A stretch of 64,000 nucleotides of DNA from Halapricum hydrolyticum (GTDB lineage: Archaea > Halobacteriota > Halobacteria > Halobacteriales > Haloarculaceae), in assembly GCA_025517565.1 (NCBI GenBank), contig JAOPKD010000001.1, forward strand, positions 186,001-250,000. The letters run 5' to 3'. A program made the translations under genes and the position numbers. The notes under the pieces were generated by a model, which searched no databases, was not told the DNA's origin, and saw only the letters and a program-made list of their open reading frames with translations. Below, piece by piece: positions 1-10,093 of the stretch. Position 1 is the stretch's first letter. Each line of letters opens with the position of its first letter.

Positions 1-1083
1 AAACGAGACGAACGCCATCAGACTGCCGGTCGCAATCCAGCCGAGCGCACCCGAGAGTCCGGGGACGTAGAAGACGAAGCTGAGCACACCCAGCGTGAGA
101 ACCATGCCGCCAGTTCCGACAAGCAGCAGGGCGCGACGACCGACGCGGTCGATGAGCGATATCGCGACGACCGTCATGATGACGTTGATCGCACCGATGC
201 CGACGGTCGCGAGGATTGACGTGACACTGCCGAAGCCGGTCGATTCGAGGATCGTCGGCGCGTAGTACATCACGGCGTTGATGCCGGTGATCTGCTGGAA
301 GACCGCGAGCCCGAGCCCGACGATCAGCGCCGGGCGGAGCCACGGCTCGATCAGATCGCGGACGGACGTTCCCGATTGCTTCTCGACGACGCGCTCGATG
401 TCGTCGAGTTCCTCACCGACGTCTCCCTGGCGGGTTCGACTAAGGACGGCACGCGCCTCGTCCGTCCGACCCTGCTCGTAGAGCCAGCGCGGGCTCTCGG
501 GCATCTTGGTCATCCCGATAGCGAGCACGAGCGCGGGAACCATCCCGGCACCGAGCATGATCCGCCACGCCCCTGCGTCGGCGAACGCGAAGTTGACGAG
601 ATACGAGACCAGGATCCCGACAGTGACCATCAGCTGGTTCAGCGAGGTGAGCGCACCGCGGATCTTCGGCGGTGCGATCTCGGAGATGTACAGCGGGCCG
701 ACCATCGACGCGAAGCCGATGGCGACGCCGTCGATCAGCCGCCCCGCGACAAGCACGGGAACGCTCGGCGCGATCGCCATGGTCAGCGACCCGACGAAGA
801 AGACGCCCGCTCCGAGAAGAATCATCCGTCGACGGCCGAGCACGTCGGCCAGCCGACCGCCGAGTGCTGCCCCGAGCATTGCGCCGCCCATCGCGCCGCT
901 CATGACGACGCCTTCGATTAGCGGCGACATCACGAAGGTGTCCTTGATGAACAGGAACGCACCCGAGATGATGCCCGTGTCGAAACCGAACAACAACCCG
1001 TTCAGCGCCGCGAGCGCGGACGTGAGGTAAATAAACGACCCATCGCCTCCTCGTAACACACTACGGATGTTTGCTGTCGACAT
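1..1083 (-). CDS. Sugar porter family MFS transporter (3' end cut by window edge)
   Basis: This gene runs off the left edge, so 361 codons of its N-terminal part are visible. The protein begins MSTANIRSVLRGGDGSF and continues into a first membrane helix carrying the sugar-porter motif LLFGFDTGIISG. Further family signatures are GGRLADVLGRRRM after helix 2, PESPRWL at the start of the central loop, the FQQITGINAVMYY signature in helix 7 and DRVGRRALL after helix 8. These place it in the sugar porter branch of the major facilitator superfamily, which imports monosaccharides by proton or sodium symport. The substrate cannot be told from sequence. The start ATG (complement of 1081-1083) follows an AT-rich stretch at 1100-1180 that can hold the promoter. 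Confidence 0.92.
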   Translation of the reverse strand, partial: MSTANIRSVLRGGDGSFIYLTSALAALNGLLFGFDTGIISGAFLFIKDTFVMSPLIEGVVMSGAMGGAMLGAALGGRLADVLGRRRMILLGAGVFFVGSLTMAIAPSVPVLVAGRLIDGVAIGFASMVGPLYISEIAPPKIRGALTSLNQLMVTVGILVSYLVNFAFADAGAWRIMLGAGMVPALVLAIGMTKMPESPRWLYEQGRTDEARAVLSRTRQGDVGEELDDIERVVEKQSGTSVRDLIEPWLRPALIVGLGLAVFQQITGINAVMYYAPTILESTGFGSVTSILATVGIGAINVIMTVVAISLIDRVGRRALLLVGTGGMVLTLGVLSFVFYVPGLSGALGWIATGSLMAFVSF

Positions 1084-1294
1084 ACGCCCGGCCCTATCGC
1101 AAATCTGGTTAAAAATATTTTGAAATATCTGAGAATATCTTCTATGATGGAATATTGTAGGACAATTATAGTTACTATGGGGAAAATATCGACACTTGAT
1201 GTATTCTTTGTCCCAGTGTGGCGATTGGCCTCGCGGAACGACAGTGTGCAGACTCCGACAACCGTAAGAGAGTCAGGCCTGCTACTAGTGGTCG

Positions 1295-2884
1295 ATGAGT
1301 GATCACGTCGACTCGGGGAGCGATCCCGAGGGGGTGGCGTCGGGGCGGCCTCCGTCACCGGACGGCGAGACCGCCGTTCAGCGACTCGAACCGTCCGATG
1401 GGGAGGGGAGTGTCGAACTCGTCGGGACGGCTCACGTCTCCTCGGCGAGCGTCGAAGAAGTCGAAGAGACGATCGCCGACCGCCAGCCGGACGTCGTGGC
1501 CGTCGAACTCGACGAGGGCCGCTACCGCCAGATGAAAGGCGGGACGCCCGAGGACCTGGACGCGAGCGATCTCTTGCACGGCAACACGGTCTTTCAGTTC
1601 CTGGCCTACTGGATGCTCTCGTACGTCCAGACGCGACTGGGAGAGCGCTTCGACATCGAACCCGGCGCGGACATGATGGCCGCCGTCGAGACCGCCGAGG
1701 AACACGGACTCGGCGTCGCGCTTGTCGACCGGGACATCCAGACGACGATCCAGCGATTCTGGCAGCGCCTCTCGGCGAGAGAGAAGGCGACGATGTTCGG
1801 CGGGCTGCTGGCCGGGATGGTCGGCACGCTCGGCGCCGGACTCGGGATCGGTGCGTCCCTCGGGCTGTTCGTCGCCTTCGGGGCGGAACTCGTCGCCGGT
1901 CCGCTCCTGTTGACGCCCGGCCTCGCCGACGCCGTGCCGCTGGTCGGCGGGTCGCTGCTGGTGTTGCTCGACGGCGTCCTCCTCGCGGGAGCGATCACGC
2001 TGCTGGTCGGCTTGCCGATCGCCGCACTGCTCTCGTATGCGCTCGACACCGACACCGAATACGAGGAGTTCGACATCGAGGAGTTGACCGACACGGACGT
2101 CGTTTCGGCGATGATGGAGGAGTTTCGCCAGTTCTCTCCGGGTGGTGCGGAGGCGCTGATCGACGAGCGCGACGCGTTCATCGCCCACCGGCTGGTCGCC
2201 CTGCGCGAGGCGGGCTACGATGTCGTCGCCGTCGTCGGGGCGGGCCACCGCGCGGGGATCCAGTCGTATCTCGACAACCCCGAGACGCTTCCGCCGATGG
2301 AGTCGATCACAGGGACGCTCAAGCAGAAGCGGTTCTCGCTGTACAAGCTCTTCGGCTACCTGTTCACTGTCGGGTTCGCCGTCTTCTTCGGGCTGCTCGT
2401 CCTCGGTGGCGCGAAGGAAGGCTGGGTGATCCGGCTGCTGGTCGCGTGGTTCCTCGTCAACGGGATCGCCGCGCTGAGTCTGGCGAAACTCGCAGGGGCT
2501 CACTGGCCCTCTGCGCTAGTCGGGGGCGGTATCGCCTGGCTGACTAGCGTCAACCCGCTGCTCGCGCCGGGCTGGTTCGCAGGATACGTCGAGTTGCGCT
2601 ACATCGACGTCAACATCGCCGACATCTCCACGCTCAACGAGATCGTCAGCGACGAGGAGGCCCCGCTCGGTGAACTCTACGGCCGGCTGACTGACGTGCC
2701 GCTCTTTCGGTTGATCGCTATCGTCGCGATGACGAACGTCGGGAGCATGATCGCCAGCTACGGCTTCGTGTTCATCGTGCTCCCGTACATGTCGGCAGAG
2801 GTCGGCGGTATCCCCGGGATCGTCGACCTGATGCTCGACGGCGTCGAAAACGGTGCCCGGATCGTCCTGGACGTGATCTCGTGA
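1295..2884 (+). CDS. TraB/PrgY family membrane protein
   Basis: The 529-residue protein has an N-terminal TraB domain and several C-terminal membrane helices. It shows the TraB/TIKI superfamily signature: a first GxxH motif (GTAH, residues 44-47), a conserved Glu and Arg pair (ELDEGR, 71-76) and a second GxxH motif (GAGH, about 315-318). A hydrophobic hairpin (about 165-250) interrupts the domain, and four or more helices follow residue 345. The family includes the enterococcal pheromone-shutdown protein TraB/PrgY and is related to TIKI-type metalloproteases. The role in archaea is unknown. The following M50 protease gene, 28 bp downstream on the same strand, may be co-transcribed. A second, remote member of the superfamily lies in the provirus at 33,896-34,606. 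Confidence 0.9.
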   Translation: MSDHVDSGSDPEGVASGRPPSPDGETAVQRLEPSDGEGSVELVGTAHVSSASVEEVEETIADRQPDVVAVELDEGRYRQMKGGTPEDLDASDLLHGNTVFQFLAYWMLSYVQTRLGERFDIEPGADMMAAVETAEEHGLGVALVDRDIQTTIQRFWQRLSAREKATMFGGLLAGMVGTLGAGLGIGASLGLFVAFGAELVAGPLLLTPGLADAVPLVGGSLLVLLDGVLLAGAITLLVGLPIAALLSYALDTDTEYEEFDIEELTDTDVVSAMMEEFRQFSPGGAEALIDERDAFIAHRLVALREAGYDVVAVVGAGHRAGIQSYLDNPETLPPMESITGTLKQKRFSLYKLFGYLFTVGFAVFFGLLVLGGAKEGWVIRLLVAWFLVNGIAALSLAKLAGAHWPSALVGGGIAWLTSVNPLLAPGWFAGYVELRYIDVNIADISTLNEIVSDEEAPLGELYGRLTDVPLFRLIAIVAMTNVGSMIASYGFVFIVLPYMSAEVGGIPGIVDLMLDGVENGARIVLDVIS

Positions 2885-2912
2885 TGGACGTCATACTGGA
2901 TGTGATTCCGCG

Positions 2913-3542
2913 ATGAACATCCGATTCAGTGGGCGCGAACTTCGCGATCTCGCTGTCGCCTGGGTCGCGCTCGGCGTGGCGTTTACGGCCTTTTACTTCA
3001 ACCGCCAGCTCAGGCTGTTGCTCGGTGGCCCCGTGCCGTCGGAACTGCTGGTGGTGCTCGGTTACGGGTTCGTCCTCAGCATGCTCACCGCCGGGATCGG
3101 GTTCCTGTTGCACGAACTCGCCCACAAGGTCGTCGCGGTCCACTACGGCCAGCTCGCCGAGTTCCGCGCCGACTACAGCATGCTCTTTCTGGCTGTGATG
3201 GCGGGTCTCGCGGGCTTTCTGTTCGCCGCACCGGGCGCGGTCTATCACCGCGGCCGGATCACGGCCCGCGAACAGGGATTGATCGCGCTGGCTGGCCCGG
3301 CCGTCAACGTCGCGCTGGTCGCCGTCTTCGCCGGAGTCTGGATCGGCGGTGAGGCCGCCGGGTTCGGTCTGCTGGGAACGATCGGGTATCTCGGCGTGAT
3401 CATCAACGTCCTGCTCGCCGGGTTCAATATGCTCCCGTTCGGACCGCTGGACGGAAAGAAGGTCATGCGCTGGAGCCGGCCGGTCTGGGCCGCGAGTGCG
3501 GTCCCGACGATCGGCGGGGCAATCGCGTTCTTCCTCTTTTGA
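2913..3542 (+). CDS. Site-2-protease-like metalloprotease (peptidase M50)
   Basis: A 209-residue integral membrane protein with about six hydrophobic segments. The zinc-binding HExxH motif is HELAH within LLHELAHKVVAVHYG (about residues 67-81). The second M50 motif, NMLPFGPLDGKKVMRW, lies near residue 170 and supplies the third metal ligand (Asp). The protein is short and has no PDZ domain, as is usual for archaeal rhomboid-like/S2P relatives. It probably cleaves substrates within the membrane. It follows the TraB-like gene on the same strand, and a joint membrane-surveillance role is only a guess. The ATG at 2913 is chosen because the N-terminal polar segment is followed directly by the first helix. 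Confidence 0.88.
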   Translation: MNIRFSGRELRDLAVAWVALGVAFTAFYFNRQLRLLLGGPVPSELLVVLGYGFVLSMLTAGIGFLLHELAHKVVAVHYGQLAEFRADYSMLFLAVMAGLAGFLFAAPGAVYHRGRITAREQGLIALAGPAVNVALVAVFAGVWIGGEAAGFGLLGTIGYLGVIINVLLAGFNMLPFGPLDGKKVMRWSRPVWAASAVPTIGGAIAFFLF

Positions 3543-3637
3543 CGCTCTCCCCGCCCTGACGGGCCGGCTTTCTCCTTGCACTCCGTAAGCAGTGCCCGTT
3601 GAGAAGCGTCTTGTAGGAGCCGATCCATCGACGTTGC

Positions 3638-4801
3638 ATGCCGGTCGTTCGACGCGTTCCAGAGTCCGATTTCGAGCGCTATCGCCGACTCGTCCAGTAC
3701 GCCTTCCACCCCGAAGACGGACCCCAGTCAGAGCTGTCAGTTCCGGACCGGATCGCCGATCGCTACGGCTGCTACGAGGGCGATCGGCTCCTCTCGACGG
3801 GTGCGCTGTACGAACTCGACGTGCGTCTCCGCGATGTGTGGACGACGATCAGCGGGATCGCCGCCGTCTCCTCGCCGCCGGAACACCGCCGTTCGGGCAA
3901 CGTCGAGACACTTCTCGCAGGGCTGCTCGCGGAGTCCCGCGAACGCGGGCTCGGACTGGCTGCACTGTGGCCGTTCGAACACGCTTTCTACCGCCAGTTC
4001 GGCTGGGCAATCTCCGACCGCTACACGATATACGAACTCCCGCCAGCGCAACTTGCGGCCGCGGGGACGACCGCCCGCGGCACCTACGAGCGCGTCGGTC
4101 CCGACGACTGGCAGCGCCTCGAACGCGTCCAGCGCGCGCACGGCGAGGGGACGACGCTGTCAATGGGCCGGAGCGAACAGTGGTGGCGAAGTCGGACCTT
4201 CGGCGACGATCCGCCCTGGGCCTATGCCTGGCACGATGGCGACGAGCTTCGGGGGTACGTCACGTATACGTTCGAATCGGCGAACGACAGCGACGTGCTC
4301 GGCGTCGACGACTTCTCGGCGGCCGACCGGGACGCGCGCCGTCACCTGCTCGGTCTGCTCGGCACGCACGACTCGCAGGTCGAGGCTGTCGAACTCACGC
4401 TCGCCGAGGAGGGCGCGTTGCTCGATGCGGTTGCAGACCCCAATGCGGTCTCGTGTTCGGTCCACGCCGGCCCGATGATCCGGGTCACGGACCCGGCGCT
4501 CGCGCTGGAGTCCTGTCCCTACCCCGACGACATCGCCGCCCGTGTCGTCTTCGAGGTCACTGATCCCATCGGAGACGACCGACGGTTCGAACTAACCGTC
4601 GAGAACGGCACCGGAACGTGCGAACCGACGCGGGCCGACCCGGACGCGACCGTCGACGTGGGGACGCTCGCACAGTTGCTCATCGGCTACCGACCGGTCG
4701 CAGATGTTCGCGAGCATGGACTGGACTGTGGGGAAAAGACAGCAGCGACGCTCGGAGCGCTGTTTCCGCAAGAAAACGTGCAGTTGCGGGAGTTCTTCTA
4801 G
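3638..4801 (+). CDS. GNAT acetyltransferase of the Eis type with SCP2-like C-terminus
   Basis: The 387-residue protein begins MPVVRRVPESDFERYRRL and matches the layout of the Eis/YpeA-like family: a GNAT domain with the acetyl-CoA loop region VSSPPEHRRSGNVETLL (about residues 77-93), a second degenerate GNAT domain, and a C-terminal sterol-carrier-protein-2-like fold ending in a free carboxylate (the last residues are Phe-Phe). Eis of mycobacteria acetylates aminoglycosides and lysines and uses its C-terminal carboxylate in catalysis. The substrate here is unknown. The gene stands alone and converges with the aldolase gene, the two stop codons being only 4 bp apart. Confidence 0.85.
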   Translation: MPVVRRVPESDFERYRRLVQYAFHPEDGPQSELSVPDRIADRYGCYEGDRLLSTGALYELDVRLRDVWTTISGIAAVSSPPEHRRSGNVETLLAGLLAESRERGLGLAALWPFEHAFYRQFGWAISDRYTIYELPPAQLAAAGTTARGTYERVGPDDWQRLERVQRAHGEGTTLSMGRSEQWWRSRTFGDDPPWAYAWHDGDELRGYVTYTFESANDSDVLGVDDFSAADRDARRHLLGLLGTHDSQVEAVELTLAEEGALLDAVADPNAVSCSVHAGPMIRVTDPALALESCPYPDDIAARVVFEVTDPIGDDRRFELTVENGTGTCEPTRADPDATVDVGTLAQLLIGYRPVADVREHGLDCGEKTAATLGALFPQENVQLREFF

Positions 4802-4805
4802 ACCT

Positions 4806-5801
4806 CTACTTGGGGAACATCGAGTTGCCGGCCGAGCCCGACAGCTCCGCGAGGTCGGCGTGGACCTCGGCGATGCGTTCGCGGACCAACCGACCGCCGA
4901 CGCGCGGGTCGAAGTGGTCCTTGTTGGGCGACCACTCAGTGTCGTTGTAGAAGCTGTCACGCTGGTCCTCGACGCCCTCCGGCGGGACGATCTCGTCCTT
5001 GTGGTCGAGGTAGTGATCGAACAGCGTCCGCGTGTACTCGTACTGGTAGCGGGTGTCCTTGTTCATCTTGCAGATACCGCGCCCCATCATGTCCTCGACC
5101 TGGGCCGGCTGAAGCCCGGAGGTGCCGTGGAGCACGAGCGGGATCTCAAGGCCGTGATCGGCCAGCGTCTCGCTGATCTCGCTGGTGAGATCCGGGCGCA
5201 GTTCCAGATCCTTGCCCTTGGCGACGCCGTGTTGGGTGCCGACCGAGATCGCCAGCAGATCCGCGCCGGTTCGCTCGACGAACTCGACGGCGTCGTCGGG
5301 GTCGGTGTAGAAGGCCTCTTCGGCCACGATCTCGTCTTCGACGCCCTTGATCTGGCCGAGTTCGGCTTCGACGAGGATGTCGGCGTCCTTCTCTTCGACC
5401 ATGTCGACGACCTTCTTCGACTGGCGGATGTTCTCCTCGAAGTCCTCGTGGGAGGCGTCGATCATGATCGAGGAGGGGATGTCGCTCTCGACCTGCATCT
5501 CGATGAACTCCATGTCGGTCTGGTGATCCATGTTGAGGAACACGCCGATGTCGTACTGCTCGGAGATGGTCTCGATGTAGTTGCCCATCGCGCGCAGTCC
5601 GGCCTCGGCGTCACCGTTGCCGGCGAACCGGCACGCCCCGGCACTCATCTGAAGGAGCAGGTCCGAATCGACGGAAGCGGCACCCTCCATCAGTCCCATC
5701 ATCACGTCCGACTCGGCGATGTTACTGGCGACCAGCCCGAAGTCCTCTTCGAGGGCCTTGTCGTACACCTGGCTGAGCTCGTTACCGCCGTAGAATGGCA
5801 T
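4806..5801 (-). CDS. fba: Class II fructose-1,6-bisphosphate aldolase
   Basis: A 331-residue zinc-dependent aldolase that interconverts fructose 1,6-bisphosphate with dihydroxyacetone phosphate and glyceraldehyde 3-phosphate in glycolysis and gluconeogenesis. Metal-site motifs are visible: NMDHQTD (Asp92, His93), [10 protein letters not shown] (Glu about 147), GTQHGVAKG (His191) and LVLHGTSGL (His225). The length and motif order fit bacterial-type class II enzymes, which haloarchaea use besides the archaeal class I type. It is transcribed away from ahcY across a 172-bp gap, so both promoters lie there. Confidence 0.93.
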   Translation of the reverse strand: MPFYGGNELSQVYDKALEEDFGLVASNIAESDVMMGLMEGAASVDSDLLLQMSAGACRFAGNGDAEAGLRAMGNYIETISEQYDIGVFLNMDHQTDMEFIEMQVESDIPSSIMIDASHEDFEENIRQSKKVVDMVEEKDADILVEAELGQIKGVEDEIVAEEAFYTDPDDAVEFVERTGADLLAISVGTQHGVAKGKDLELRPDLTSEISETLADHGLEIPLVLHGTSGLQPAQVEDMMGRGICKMNKDTRYQYEYTRTLFDHYLDHKDEIVPPEGVEDQRDSFYNDTEWSPNKDHFDPRVGGRLVRERIAEVHADLAELSGSAGNSMFPK

Positions 5802-5973
5802 CTGTTGTCACCGCTTTACTATTTACTCGCCGCCGTAATAATTGGTGTGGAATCGCGACCGGGACGGGGTGGACGGATACGGCGCTTCGATGCTTGCGTG
5901 CGTGTCGCTTCTGTCGGTTCAATACCGACCGCGCTTCGGCAGGGTTTTGCCCCCGGTGTCCGTTGGTCCGGAC

Positions 5974-7254
5974 ATGACAGGAGAGCCCATCTCCGAGCAA
6001 CTCGATGACGTCGAGTCGGCCGTCGAATCGGGGCGCAAGAAGATCGACTGGGCGCGCCAGCACATGTCGATCGTCGAGTCGCTCCGCGAGGACTTCGAAG
6101 CCGAGCAACCGCTTGCAGGCGAGACCGTCGCCATGGCGATGCACGTCGAGGCGACGACCGCTGTCCTGACCGAGGCGCTCGCGGCCGCTGGCGCGGAAGT
6201 CGCGATCACCGGTTGCAACCCGCTGTCGACCCACGACGACGTCTCGGCAGCGCTGGATGCCCACGACGACATCACCTCCTACGCCAAACGCGGCGTCGAC
6301 GACGAGGAGTACTACGACGCCATGCACGCCGTGATCGACCACGATCCGACGATCACTATCGACGACGGCGCGGATCTGGTCTTTCTCATCCACGAGGAGT
6401 ACCCCGAACTGATCGATTCCATCGTCGGCGGCTGTGAGGAGACGACGACGGGCGTCCATCGTCTGCGGGCGATGGACGACGACGGCGCACTCGACTATCC
6501 GATGTTTGCCGTCAACGACACGCCGATGAAACGGTTGTTCGACAACGTCCACGGAACCGGCGAGGCCTCGATGGTCGCGATCGAGCTCACGACGAACCTC
6601 GCGATCGCCGGCAAGACTGTCGTCGTCGGCGGCTACGGCCAGTGTGGCAAGGGCGTCGCCAAGAAGGCCGCCGGGATGAACGCCGACGTGATCGTCACCG
6701 AGATCGATCCGCGCCAGGCGCTGGAGGCCCACATGGAGGGCTTCGAGGTCACGACGATGGATGAGGCCGCCCGCGAGGGCGACATCTTCGTGACGACCAC
6801 CGGCAACCGGGACGTGATCACCCAGGAGCACTTCAACGTGATGCAGGACGGCGCGGTGCTGGCCAACGCCGGTCACTTCGACGTCGAGATCAACCTCGAC
6901 CACCTCGAAGTGATGGCCACCGAAGTGTTCGAGGCGAGAGACGGCGTCACCGGCTACGTCATGCCTGACGGCCGCCAGCTGAACGTTCTCGCGGAGGGGC
7001 GGCTGGTCAACCTCGCCGCGCCGAAAGCCGAGGGCCACCCCGTCGAGGTCATGGACCAGAGCTTCGGGATCCAGGCGGTCGCTGCCCGAGAGATGGCCAC
7101 CAATGGCGACCAGTACGACGCCGGAGTCCACGAGATCCCGGACCGGCTCGATCGCGAAGTCGCGGAGATCAAACTGGACGCCGAAGGGATCGAGATCGAC
7201 GAGCTAACGCCCGAGCAGCGCGAGTACATGGATTCCTGGCAGCACGGGACCTAG
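5974..7254 (+). CDS. ahcY: Adenosylhomocysteinase (S-adenosyl-L-homocysteine hydrolase)
   Basis: The 426-residue enzyme hydrolyses S-adenosylhomocysteine to adenosine and homocysteine, regenerating the methyl cycle. Visible motifs are NPLSTHDDV near the substrate site, NVHGTGEAS, and the NAD-binding Rossmann motif [14 protein letters not shown]. The frame is open further upstream to 5842, but family alignment supports the ATG at 5974 ([15 protein letters not shown]), and the upstream residues are not conserved-looking. Its stop codon overlaps that of the convergent transducer gene: the four bases CTAG at 7251-7254 carry both stops. Confidence 0.95.
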   Translation: MTGEPISEQLDDVESAVESGRKKIDWARQHMSIVESLREDFEAEQPLAGETVAMAMHVEATTAVLTEALAAAGAEVAITGCNPLSTHDDVSAALDAHDDITSYAKRGVDDEEYYDAMHAVIDHDPTITIDDGADLVFLIHEEYPELIDSIVGGCEETTTGVHRLRAMDDDGALDYPMFAVNDTPMKRLFDNVHGTGEASMVAIELTTNLAIAGKTVVVGGYGQCGKGVAKKAAGMNADVIVTEIDPRQALEAHMEGFEVTTMDEAAREGDIFVTTTGNRDVITQEHFNVMQDGAVLANAGHFDVEINLDHLEVMATEVFEARDGVTGYVMPDGRQLNVLAEGRLVNLAAPKAEGHPVEVMDQSFGIQAVAAREMATNGDQYDAGVHEIPDRLDREVAEIKLDAEGIEIDELTPEQREYMDSWQHGT

Positions 7255-8207
7255 TCGTCGGTGGCGGTGTTCCGGGCGAGATCCTCGACGAGGTCCTCGA
7301 CGGCCCGATTGACGTCGACGATTTGGTCGGTCTGGTCGTCGATCTCGCCGACGATCTCTCCGACCTCGTCGGCGATATCTTCGGCGTTGGTCGTCGACTG
7401 ATCGATCATGCTGGCGATCTCCTCGGCGGAGGCTGCCTGCTGGTCGGTTGCGCTGGCGACCTCCTGAATACCAGCGTTGATCTCCTGGACTGCGTCACCG
7501 AGTTCTTCGAGGACGTCCATGGCTTCGCCGACGCTGTCGATTCCGCGCTCAATCTCCTCGTTGCTCTCTTCGAGGCTGTCGACGGCGTTTTCCGTGTCGC
7601 CCTGGATATCGGCGACCATTCCCTCGATCCGGGCGGCCTCCTCTTGGGCCTGTTCGGCCAGGGATTTGACCTCGTCAGCGACGACGCCGAATCCCTCGCC
7701 CGCCTCGCCTGCACGGGCGGCCTCAATTGATGCGTTCAGCGCCAACATGTTGGTCTGGTCGGCGATATCGTTGATGATCTCGACGACCTCGTCGATCTCC
7801 TCGACGCTCGCCTGGATCGTCCGGACGTCCTCGCTGACGCTCTCTGAGGCCTCGCTGATCGATTCCATCACGCCGATCGTTTCGTCGGCAACACGCTGAC
7901 CCCGCTCTGCGAGCCGCTCGGCCTCCTGGCTGGACGCCGAGACCTGCTGGGTCGAGGAGGTGACCTCCTCGACGGCCGCGCTGAGGTTCGATATCTCGTC
8001 GGAAACTTTGTCCATCCCCTGATATTGCTCGGCGGTGAGTTCCTTGATATAGTCAGCCCGCTCGACGATCTCGACCGAGGAGTCCTCCAGTTTCGCGATC
8101 GACGTCTGGATCTCGCTTGCAGCCTCGTGGTCGTACCCGGAATTGCGGTCGATGTTCTCTTCGAGCTCGTCGACGTCCCGATCGATGTCGGCGTCGATAT
8201 CAGACAT
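7251..8207 (-). CDS. Soluble methyl-accepting chemotaxis transducer
   Basis: A 318-residue, extremely acidic, almost wholly helical protein. The signalling hairpin that contacts CheA/CheW is present ([20 protein letters not shown] followed by [20 protein letters not shown]), flanked by long coiled coils with Gln/Glu-rich methylation helices. No membrane segment or recognisable sensor domain precedes it; the N-terminal 60 residues are acidic and helical. It is therefore a cytoplasmic transducer whose input is unknown. The start is placed at [11 protein letters not shown] (ATG at 8207) rather than the longer frame to 8369, whose extra residues are not acidic and overlap the promoter of the next gene. 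Confidence 0.9.
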   Translation of the reverse strand: MSDIDADIDRDVDELEENIDRNSGYDHEAASEIQTSIAKLEDSSVEIVERADYIKELTAEQYQGMDKVSDEISNLSAAVEEVTSSTQQVSASSQEAERLAERGQRVADETIGVMESISEASESVSEDVRTIQASVEEIDEVVEIINDIADQTNMLALNASIEAARAGEAGEGFGVVADEVKSLAEQAQEEAARIEGMVADIQGDTENAVDSLEESNEEIERGIDSVGEAMDVLEELGDAVQEINAGIQEVASATDQQAASAEEIASMIDQSTTNAEDIADEVGEIVGEIDDQTDQIVDVNRAVEDLVEDLARNTATDD

Positions 8208-8345
8208 CAGTATAACGACTGGTAGCACCCTACATAAAGAAGTGGGGCAATGTGGTCGGTGACTTGTGATATTCAAAGTCGTTCCGGCCCTTCTCTCGAT
8301 TTCGTCGGGCGACACCGCCGACGCGGCCTGCCATCCCGTGTCGAG

Positions 8346-8356
8346 CAATATAAATG
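8346..8356 (+). promoter_or_regulatory. TATA-like element for the deacylase gene
   Basis: The bases caatataaatg lie about 25-30 bp before the ATG at 8380. That spacing fits a leaderless haloarchaeal transcript and supports the internal start of the downstream gene over the upstream extension. Confidence 0.45.
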
Positions 8357-8379
8357 ATCGAGTGCCCAATCCGATAGCG

Positions 8380-9168
8380 ATGCGGATCGAACAGCTCGGT
8401 GCAGGCGAACCGGCTGTCGCCGTCGTCGCGGCTATTCACGGTGACGAGCCCTGTGGCGTGACGGCGATCGACCGTCTGTTGGCGTCTGACCCACCCATCG
8501 AGCAACCTGTGAAGTTGATCGTCGCGAACGAGCGAGCGCTGGCGGCCGAACAGCGCTACTGTGAGGAGGACCTCAACCGGACGTTCCCGGGTGATCCCGA
8601 CGGGCCGACACACGAATCACGGCTCGCGGCCGAGTTGACGGCCGAACTCGAGGGGTGTACGACGCTGGCGCTGCACTCGACACAGTCCTACGATGAACCG
8701 TTCGCGATCGTCGAGCGAGCAGACGGCCGGTCGGAGGGGCTGGCACGCCGGCTGTCCGTCGACGCGATCGTGGAAACCGGCCCATTCGACGACGGTCGGC
8801 TGTTCCAGTCGGTCGAGACGGTCGTCGAGGTCGAGGCCGGCTACCAGGGGTCCGTGGCGGCCGCGGACAACGCCACCCGGATCGTCCGGGAGTTCCTGCG
8901 AGCGACGGGCGTGCTGATCGACGAACCGCCGCTCGAACCCCGCGAACACGCCGTCTACAGGCTCGACGACGTCGTTCCCAAGACCGAGGCCGAGGAGTAC
9001 GAGGTCTACGTCTCCAACTTCGAGCGCGTGGAAGCTGGCGACGCTTTCGCCGCTGCCGACGGCAAGCGAGTTGTCGCCGACGAACCGTTCTATCCAGTGC
9101 TGCTGTCGGCCTACGGCTATGAGGACGTCTTCGGGTACACGGCGAAAAAGCGGGACAGTTCTGCCTAG
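8380..9168 (+). CDS. Succinylglutamate desuccinylase/aspartoacylase family deacylase
   Basis: A 262-residue zinc-dependent carboxypeptidase-like deacylase. Zinc ligands are in IHGDE (His20, Glu23) and in LALHSTQSY (His about 99). The family motif EDLNRTFPG lies at about residues 63-71, and VVEVEAG holds the probable catalytic Glu. Family members deacylate N-acyl amino acids such as N-acetylaspartate or N-succinylglutamate; the substrate here is unknown. The start is ATG 8380 (MRIEQLGAGEP), supported by the upstream TATA-like element and by the family's usual N-terminus just before the HGDE strand. Confidence 0.88.
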   Translation: MRIEQLGAGEPAVAVVAAIHGDEPCGVTAIDRLLASDPPIEQPVKLIVANERALAAEQRYCEEDLNRTFPGDPDGPTHESRLAAELTAELEGCTTLALHSTQSYDEPFAIVERADGRSEGLARRLSVDAIVETGPFDDGRLFQSVETVVEVEAGYQGSVAAADNATRIVREFLRATGVLIDEPPLEPREHAVYRLDDVVPKTEAEEYEVYVSNFERVEAGDAFAAADGKRVVADEPFYPVLLSAYGYEDVFGYTAKKRDSSA

Positions 9169-9224
9169 CGTCGAGATGGCCATCCGGCGGCGCGGCCATT
9201 CAGAACAGACGTACAGCGGTCCGT

Positions 9225-9677
9225 CTAGGCGTCGTCCGGCGGCGCGAGTTTGACGAGCGTCAGGTCGCGATCGAGCATACAGTAGTCGTGGGGCGGCTCG
9301 CCGAGTACCTCGTCGATCGTGTACTGCTCGTCGAACTCCGCGCCGGCGGGCTCGCAGTACTCGTGGCTGGGACACTCCGTGTACGGGCACGGCCCTTCGA
9401 GTGAGGCCTTGCTCCCGGCGTAGGCTCCCTGCGAGGCGACGTTGGCCTCGATCGTTGCGGGCTCGACTTCGACGGCCTGCACGCCAGTGTCGTGGACGCC
9501 ACAGTCGAGCACGCTGGCGTTCTCTCGAACGTTGACGATCTCGTACTTGCGTCCCTCCGTGAGATTGAGACACTGATCGCGGTAGGGACACCCCTCGCAG
9601 GCCTCAGCGGCCCCCTGGTAGACGAACGTCTGTCCGACCTCGGCCAGGCGCGTCCCGACGAGCGTGAGCTGTACCAT
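9225..9677 (-). CDS. UPF0179 family protein
   Basis: A 150-residue archaeal protein of unknown function with paired cysteine motifs: CEGCPYRDQC (about residues 28-37), LDCGVHDTG (about 57-65) and CPYTECPSHEYC (about 96-107). The spacing suggests a bound metal or iron-sulfur cluster. The start residues MVQLTLVGTRLAEVGQ are characteristic of the family, which is conserved across euryarchaea. Confidence 0.9.
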   Translation of the reverse strand: MVQLTLVGTRLAEVGQTFVYQGAAEACEGCPYRDQCLNLTEGRKYEIVNVRENASVLDCGVHDTGVQAVEVEPATIEANVASQGAYAGSKASLEGPCPYTECPSHEYCEPAGAEFDEQYTIDEVLGEPPHDYCMLDRDLTLVKLAPPDDA

Positions 9678-9703
9678 CGGCTACTGGTACACCCCCGAGC
9701 CGA

Positions 9704-10093
9704 TTAAGCTTCTCGCCCCGTCAACTCGTCGAGCTTCGCCAGATATCGCTCGCGGGGGACCTGATACAGCGACCGGTAGTCGAACTCACCGTCGGCGAAC
9801 GCCGTCGCCAGTTCGACCATCCCCTCGATCGCGGCCGGCCGGCCGTCGAACTGCCGTCGATCGGCTGTCACGTCCGGCTCCAGCGATAGCGTCACGTACC
9901 ACGGGTCGTCCGGATCCGGTTCGGGCCTGCCGGGACGGCGGCCTCGCGACCCCTTCGTGAGATACAGCGTCGGCAGACACGGCGGCGGGAACGCCTCGCT
10001 ATCGAAAACGTCCGGACGATAGACCACCACGACTCGGCCCACCTCTTCGTTCCAGATTGACCAGCCCCCGGGAAGCCCGCTCGCGAGATCCAT
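9704..10093 (-). CDS. Uncharacterised haloarchaeal protein (possibly DUF5820)
   Basis: A 129-residue acidic soluble protein beginning MDLASGLPGGWSIWNEEVGR. It has no recognisable catalytic motif. The Trp-rich N-terminus and the central WYVTLSLEPDV strand suggest a small alpha/beta domain. I recall similar haloarchaeal proteins filed as a DUF, most likely DUF5820, but this assignment is from memory. It ends 26 bp upstream of the UPF0179 gene on the same strand and probably shares its transcript. Confidence 0.75.
   Translation of the reverse strand: MDLASGLPGGWSIWNEEVGRVVVVYRPDVFDSEAFPPPCLPTLYLTKGSRGRRPGRPEPDPDDPWYVTLSLEPDVTADRRQFDGRPAAIEGMVELATAFADGEFDYRSLYQVPRERYLAKLDELTGREA

Noticed and set aside
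5842..5973. Upstream extension of the adenosylhomocysteinase frame
   Set aside because: The additional 44 residues are not acidic or conserved-looking and overlap the promoter region; ATG 5974 fits the family N-terminus.
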